A stretch of DNA of 64,000 nucleotides from an uncultured delta proteobacterium. Lineage in GTDB: Bacteria > Desulfobacterota > Desulfobulbia > Desulfobulbales > Desulfurivibrionaceae. Both the position numbers and the translations under genes were made by a program. The DNA is taken from assembly GCA_903869265.1 (NCBI GenBank), contig CAIPYE010000005.1, positions 1-64,000 on the forward strand. The letters run 5' to 3'. How positions within the stretch are numbered: position 1 is the stretch's first letter; the number at the start of each line of letters is the position of its first letter. The notes beneath the pieces were generated by a model. That model was not told the origin of the DNA. It was given only the letters and a program-made list of their open reading frames with translations, and did no database searches. This document shows, one piece after another, positions 61,008 through 64,000 of the stretch.

Positions 61008-62240
61008 ATGAACAAACCTGGTTATTTTGGACAATGGGGCGGTGCCTATATCCCGGAAGTGCTGTACGAAACCTTCCAAGAACTGAAAGAGGTCTACACC
61101 AAAGCCAAGGCAGACCCAACCTTCTGGCAGGAGTACGTCGATCTCATGGGCTCGTATTCCTGCCGTCCCACTCCCCTTACCCTTGCCGACAACCTGAGCC
61201 GTCACTTCGGCGGGGCACAGATTTTCATCAAACGCGAAGATCTCAACCACACCGGGGCGCATAAGGCCAACAACGTCATGGGCCAGGGATTGCTGGTCAA
61301 GCGCATGGGCAAGACTCGGGTGATCGCGGAAACCGGCGCGGGCCAGCACGGGGTGGCCTGCGCCACCATGGCCGCCAAGTTCGGCTTTGCCTGCACCATC
61401 TACATGGGCGAGGAAGACATGCACCGCCAGCGGCCCAATGTCTTCTGGATGGAAAAGTTGGGCGCCACCGTGGTGCCGGTCACCACCGGCAGCCGCACCC
61501 TCAAGGACGCCATCAACGAGGCCTTCCGCGACTGGGTTTCCAACATGGACACCACCCACTATGTAATGGGCACGGTCTGCGGGCCGCATCCCTTTCCGGA
61601 GATGGTGGCCTGGTTCCAGTCCATCATCGGCCTGGAGGCGCGCAAACAGATCCTCGCGGCCCACGGCAAGCTCCCGGCCCGGGTCTATGCCTGCGTGGGC
61701 GGCGGCTCCAACGCCATGGGCATCTTCCAGGGCTTTCTCGGTGACCCCGAAGTGGAGTTGATCGGGGTGGAGGCAGGCGGCAAGGGGCTTGACACCGGCC
61801 AGCATGCCGCACGGCTGGCCAGCAAGGACGCCTCGCCCGGCGTGGCCCAGGGGTACAAAACCATGTTTCTCCAGGACTCCGACGGCCAGATGCGCGACAC
61901 CCATTCGGTGGCTGCAGGGCTCGATTATATCGGGGTCTCTCCCCTGCTCACCGACCTCTGGGAAAAAAAGAGGGTCCGTTTTTCCGCAGCCACCGACCAG
62001 GAGGTCATGGCCGCGCTGGATCTAACGATCAAAAAGGAAGGGATCATCCCGGCGCTGGAATCCAGCCATGCCTTTGTTCAGGCCTTCAAGGAGGCGGGAG
62101 AGCTGAGCCGCGACCAAGCCATTATTATCAACCAGTCCGGCCGGGGCGACAAGGACATCTTCACCATTGCCCACGCCTTTGATGATCCGTCCTGGAAGGA
62201 ATTTATCCGGAAAAAGGGAGAGGAATATGCAGCTCGCTGA
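61008..62240 (+). CDS. trpB: Tryptophan synthase beta subunit
   Basis: A 410-residue PLP enzyme condensing indole with serine. The PLP lysine is in EDLNHTGAHKANN, the phosphate loop is CVGGGSNAMG, and the GEEDMHRQ and catalytic HTGAH motifs are standard; it is the TrpB1 type. AAGGA precedes the ATG. The end overlaps trpA by 14 bp, giving translational coupling and stoichiometric alpha2-beta2 assembly. Confidence 0.97.
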   Translation: MNKPGYFGQWGGAYIPEVLYETFQELKEVYTKAKADPTFWQEYVDLMGSYSCRPTPLTLADNLSRHFGGAQIFIKREDLNHTGAHKANNVMGQGLLVKRMGKTRVIAETGAGQHGVACATMAAKFGFACTIYMGEEDMHRQRPNVFWMEKLGATVVPVTTGSRTLKDAINEAFRDWVSNMDTTHYVMGTVCGPHPFPEMVAWFQSIIGLEARKQILAAHGKLPARVYACVGGGSNAMGIFQGFLGDPEVELIGVEAGGKGLDTGQHAARLASKDASPGVAQGYKTMFLQDSDGQMRDTHSVAAGLDYIGVSPLLTDLWEKKRVRFSAATDQEVMAALDLTIKKEGIIPALESSHAFVQAFKEAGELSRDQAIIINQSGRGDKDIFTIAHAFDDPSWKEFIRKKGEEYAAR

Positions 62241-62994
62241 GCAGATCCGGCAAGCCCGGAACAAAAAAGACATCCTGCTCATGACCCATCTGGTGCTGGG
62301 CTATCCGTCCTTTGCGGTGAACCGCGAGGTGATCCACCAGATGGTGGGAAACGGGGTGGATGTGATCGAGCTCCAGATTCCCTTTTCCGAGCCCATGGCC
62401 GACGGCCCCATGATCATCAAGGCCAATCAGGAGGCCATCGCCAGCGGGACCAAGGTTGCCGACTGCCTGGCCTTTGCCGCAGAGATGGCGGCTCAATACG
62501 ATATCCCCTTCCTGTTCATGACCTACTACAATATCCTCTTCAAATACGGCCTGAAGAGTTTTTTAACCAAGGCCAAGGAAATCGGGATCAGGGGTTTCAT
62601 CGTCCCAGACCTGCCGCCCGAGGAGGGCGAAGAATACCTGCGGCTGACCAAGGAACTCGATCTTGCCCCCATCCAGATCTTCGCGCCCACCAGCACGGAA
62701 GCACGGATGCGGACCCTGGCCGAGCATGGAGCCGGATTCATCTACTGCGTGGCGCGTCGTGGCGTTACCGGTAGCAAAACCGAGTTCGACGCCTCCTTCG
62801 ACGCTTACCTGGCCCGCTGTCGCAAAGCCACGGACTTGCCCCTCGCCGTGGGTTTTGGCATCAGCAGCCGGGCAGACGTACAGATCCTGACCGGTAAGGC
62901 AGACCTGGCGGTGATCGGCACCGCCACCATCCGGCTGGTGGAAGAAAAAGGACCGGAGGCGGTGGGCCCTTTTATCGCCGGACTCAGGGGCTAA
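62227..62994 (+). CDS. trpA: Tryptophan synthase alpha subunit
   Basis: A 255-residue TIM barrel releasing indole from indole-3-glycerol phosphate. Catalytic Glu lies in ELQIPFSEPMADGP (usual ELGIPFSDP) and catalytic Asp in VPDLPPEE, with the phosphate motif GFGISSR near the end. GGGAGAGG precedes this ATG within the trpB coding end; an in-frame ATG further upstream lies deep in trpB. Other trp genes are not in the window. Confidence 0.95.
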   Translation: MQLAEQIRQARNKKDILLMTHLVLGYPSFAVNREVIHQMVGNGVDVIELQIPFSEPMADGPMIIKANQEAIASGTKVADCLAFAAEMAAQYDIPFLFMTYYNILFKYGLKSFLTKAKEIGIRGFIVPDLPPEEGEEYLRLTKELDLAPIQIFAPTSTEARMRTLAEHGAGFIYCVARRGVTGSKTEFDASFDAYLARCRKATDLPLAVGFGISSRADVQILTGKADLAVIGTATIRLVEEKGPEAVGPFIAGLRG

Positions 62995-63000
62995 GAAAAA

Positions 63001-63849
63001 ATGAAAGCCAAGGCCCTGGCCAACAAGACCCTGGCAGTCGAGACCGCCCGCTTCCATGAACTTGCAACCCAAAGTCTTGAATGGGTTTGGGAAACAGACG
63101 CCCTAGGGATTCTAACCTATTGCTCGCCAAGCTGTAAGGTGCTTTACGGCTACAAACCCACTGAACTTCTGGGGTGCAACGCCATTGAGAAGCTCATCCC
63201 CCCGCAAGACCGGGAGACCCAACGGAACATCATGGAGGAGATGCGCCAGAGCAGAAAACCCCGCAACGGCCTGCGGAGACGGGGGATGCGAAAAGACGGC
63301 ACCATCATCCCCATAATAACCCACTGCCTGCCGGTGTTGGACGGAACAGCCGTAGTCGGTTTCCGCGGTCTCTCCCGAGATATCAGCGTCATCCAAAAAT
63401 TGGAACTCCATCTCGAACACAAAACCCGCGAACTCACCGAGGTCAACAACGCCCTCAGCCTTCTCCTGCATCAGGGCGCCGACGCCAGGGCCGAGCATGA
63501 ACGCAGAATCCACGACAATCTGCAACGCCTGGTTATACCCTATCTGGAAAAAATACAGGAGCGGTGCAAAGATCCGGAACTGGAACTCTACCTGCGGGTG
63601 GCAATGGCCAATCTTGAGAAAATAACCTCAACCTTCAACCTGACACTCTCCGCCAGAATGGACGGGCTCACCCCCCGCGAACTGGAGGTGGCGGAACTTA
63701 TCAAACAGGGCCGGTCCACCAAACAAATAGCCACCCTTCTTGATCTTTCCAGCCGAACCGTGGAATTTTACCGCGACAAACTCCGGGTCAAGCTCGGCAT
63801 CAAAAACAAAAAAACCAACCTACGCTCCCACCTTTCCTCCCTTGCCTGA
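63001..63849 (+). CDS. PAS-domain transcriptional regulator with LuxR-type HTH
   Basis: A 282-residue cytoplasmic protein. A PAS domain occupies about 15-130 (ESLEWVWETDALGILTYCSPS-like start, GYKPTELLG, GFRGLSRDIS), followed by a coiled coil (about 130-210) and a C-terminal LuxR/GerE DNA-binding domain (LTPRELEVAELIKQGRSTKQIA, SSRTVEFYRDKLRVKLGI). No cofactor residues are evident. It lies 6 bp behind trpA without a clear Shine-Dalgarno, so it may be co-transcribed; whether it regulates trp is unknown. Confidence 0.88.
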   Translation: MKAKALANKTLAVETARFHELATQSLEWVWETDALGILTYCSPSCKVLYGYKPTELLGCNAIEKLIPPQDRETQRNIMEEMRQSRKPRNGLRRRGMRKDGTIIPIITHCLPVLDGTAVVGFRGLSRDISVIQKLELHLEHKTRELTEVNNALSLLLHQGADARAEHERRIHDNLQRLVIPYLEKIQERCKDPELELYLRVAMANLEKITSTFNLTLSARMDGLTPRELEVAELIKQGRSTKQIATLLDLSSRTVEFYRDKLRVKLGIKNKKTNLRSHLSSLA

Positions 63850-64000
63850 TAGGCCTCTGCTCAAACTCCGTATTTTTTCCGTATTGCTATTGCCAGCCAA
63901 CTCCTTTATTAGCAAAACCACTACCATTTCTTATTTGTATCATATTTTTTGGGAATTATATACTTAACTCCCTACTAGAAAGAAAGCGGCTTAATCTATC

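Noticed and set aside
60798-61904. 368-codon minus-strand frame over trpB
   Set aside because: Mostly antisense to trpB. Only its last codons (MGKVQKK) were kept, as the likely start of the frameshifted Roadblock gene.
1-64000. tRNA, rRNA genes or CRISPR arrays
   Set aside because: None seen: no cloverleaf with CCA-type end or TTCGANTC loop, no rRNA stretches and no regularly spaced direct repeats were noticed by reading. A covariance scan would be needed to exclude a missed tRNA.

Overview
The window is a stretch of bacterial chromosome with high-GC, densely packed genes. The gene content fits an anaerobic or microaerophilic, Gram-negative, sulfate- or sulfur-metabolising Desulfobacterota (delta-proteobacterial) lineage, most likely related to Desulfobulbales. 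The clues are a c-type-haem chemoreceptor next to a bacteriohemerythrin, three Desulfovibrio-type small [4Fe-4S] or [2Fe-2S] ferredoxins, a small single-chain siroheme sulfite reductase-like protein, two-subunit pyruvate carboxylase, and LPS (Kdo/8-amino-Kdo) genes. The taxon is an inference from gene families; no rRNA or tRNA gene was seen.

Layout. 0-3.1 kb: the tail of one chemoreceptor, a strong terminator, then a haem-sensing chemoreceptor, hemerythrin and ferredoxin. 3.2-4.1 kb: two tandem Hsp20 genes on the minus strand. 4.4-11.3 kb (+): adk, trmFO, an unusual M1-peptidase/ChaN/PDZ fusion, a motif-deficient family-4 uracil-DNA-glycosylase-like protein and an exported alpha/beta hydrolase. 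11.3-13.4 kb (-): moaE-like, efp, epmA. 13.5-21.5 kb: a response regulator-GGDEF protein, then tauE-like, M32 carboxypeptidase, MltD-like transglycosylase and pepN on the minus strand. 21.6-22.0 kb: a complex non-coding repeat. 22-25.4 kb: siroheme protein, an unknown protein, speA. 25.6-26.7 kb: a REP-associated transposase (RAYT) with its own flanking repeats. 26.7-34.0 kb (+): radical SAM protein, CarS-like/metallophosphoesterase fusion, K+ channel, [2Fe-2S] ferredoxin, hybrid histidine kinase. 34-40.8 kb: ferredoxin/cupin-like pair, dgkA, YcaO-TPR, a methyltransferase, DUF1015, queD-queE. 40.9-43.5 kb: an AT-rich island with an amidase, two lipoproteins and a small protein. 43.5-48.2 kb: an M23 protein, long YvcK-like protein, mdh, kdsB. 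48.4-50.5 kb: rsmJ followed by what looks like a remnant integron-type cassette region (attC-like site, DUF2141 cassette gene, decayed genes). 50.7-53.1 kb: kdnA and a probable kdnB. 53.4-54.9 kb: darP, a PPC/DUF296 protein and a CBM48 protein. 55-58.4 kb: pycB/pycA. 58.6-60.9 kb: a large unknown protein and a frameshifted Roadblock gene. 61-63.9 kb: trpB, trpA and a PAS-LuxR regulator.

Functional links. Malate dehydrogenase, split pyruvate carboxylase and the YvcK-like protein point to anaplerosis and gluconeogenesis. KdsB, KdnA and the iron alcohol dehydrogenase together predict 8-amino-Kdo in the lipid A-core. EpmA and a lysine-bearing EF-P form a modification pair. Three families of short interspersed repeats (a TTCGACAGGCTCA inverted-repeat type, a ~100-145 bp palindromic element present three times, and the RAYT-linked GGGGTCAGGTCTTG type) are scattered between genes. 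The most noteworthy items are the cassette remnant, the three gene fusions or extended proteins, the REP-borne leader ORF coupled to a downstream gene, the AT-rich amidase/lipoprotein module and the A7-tract frameshift in the Roadblock gene.
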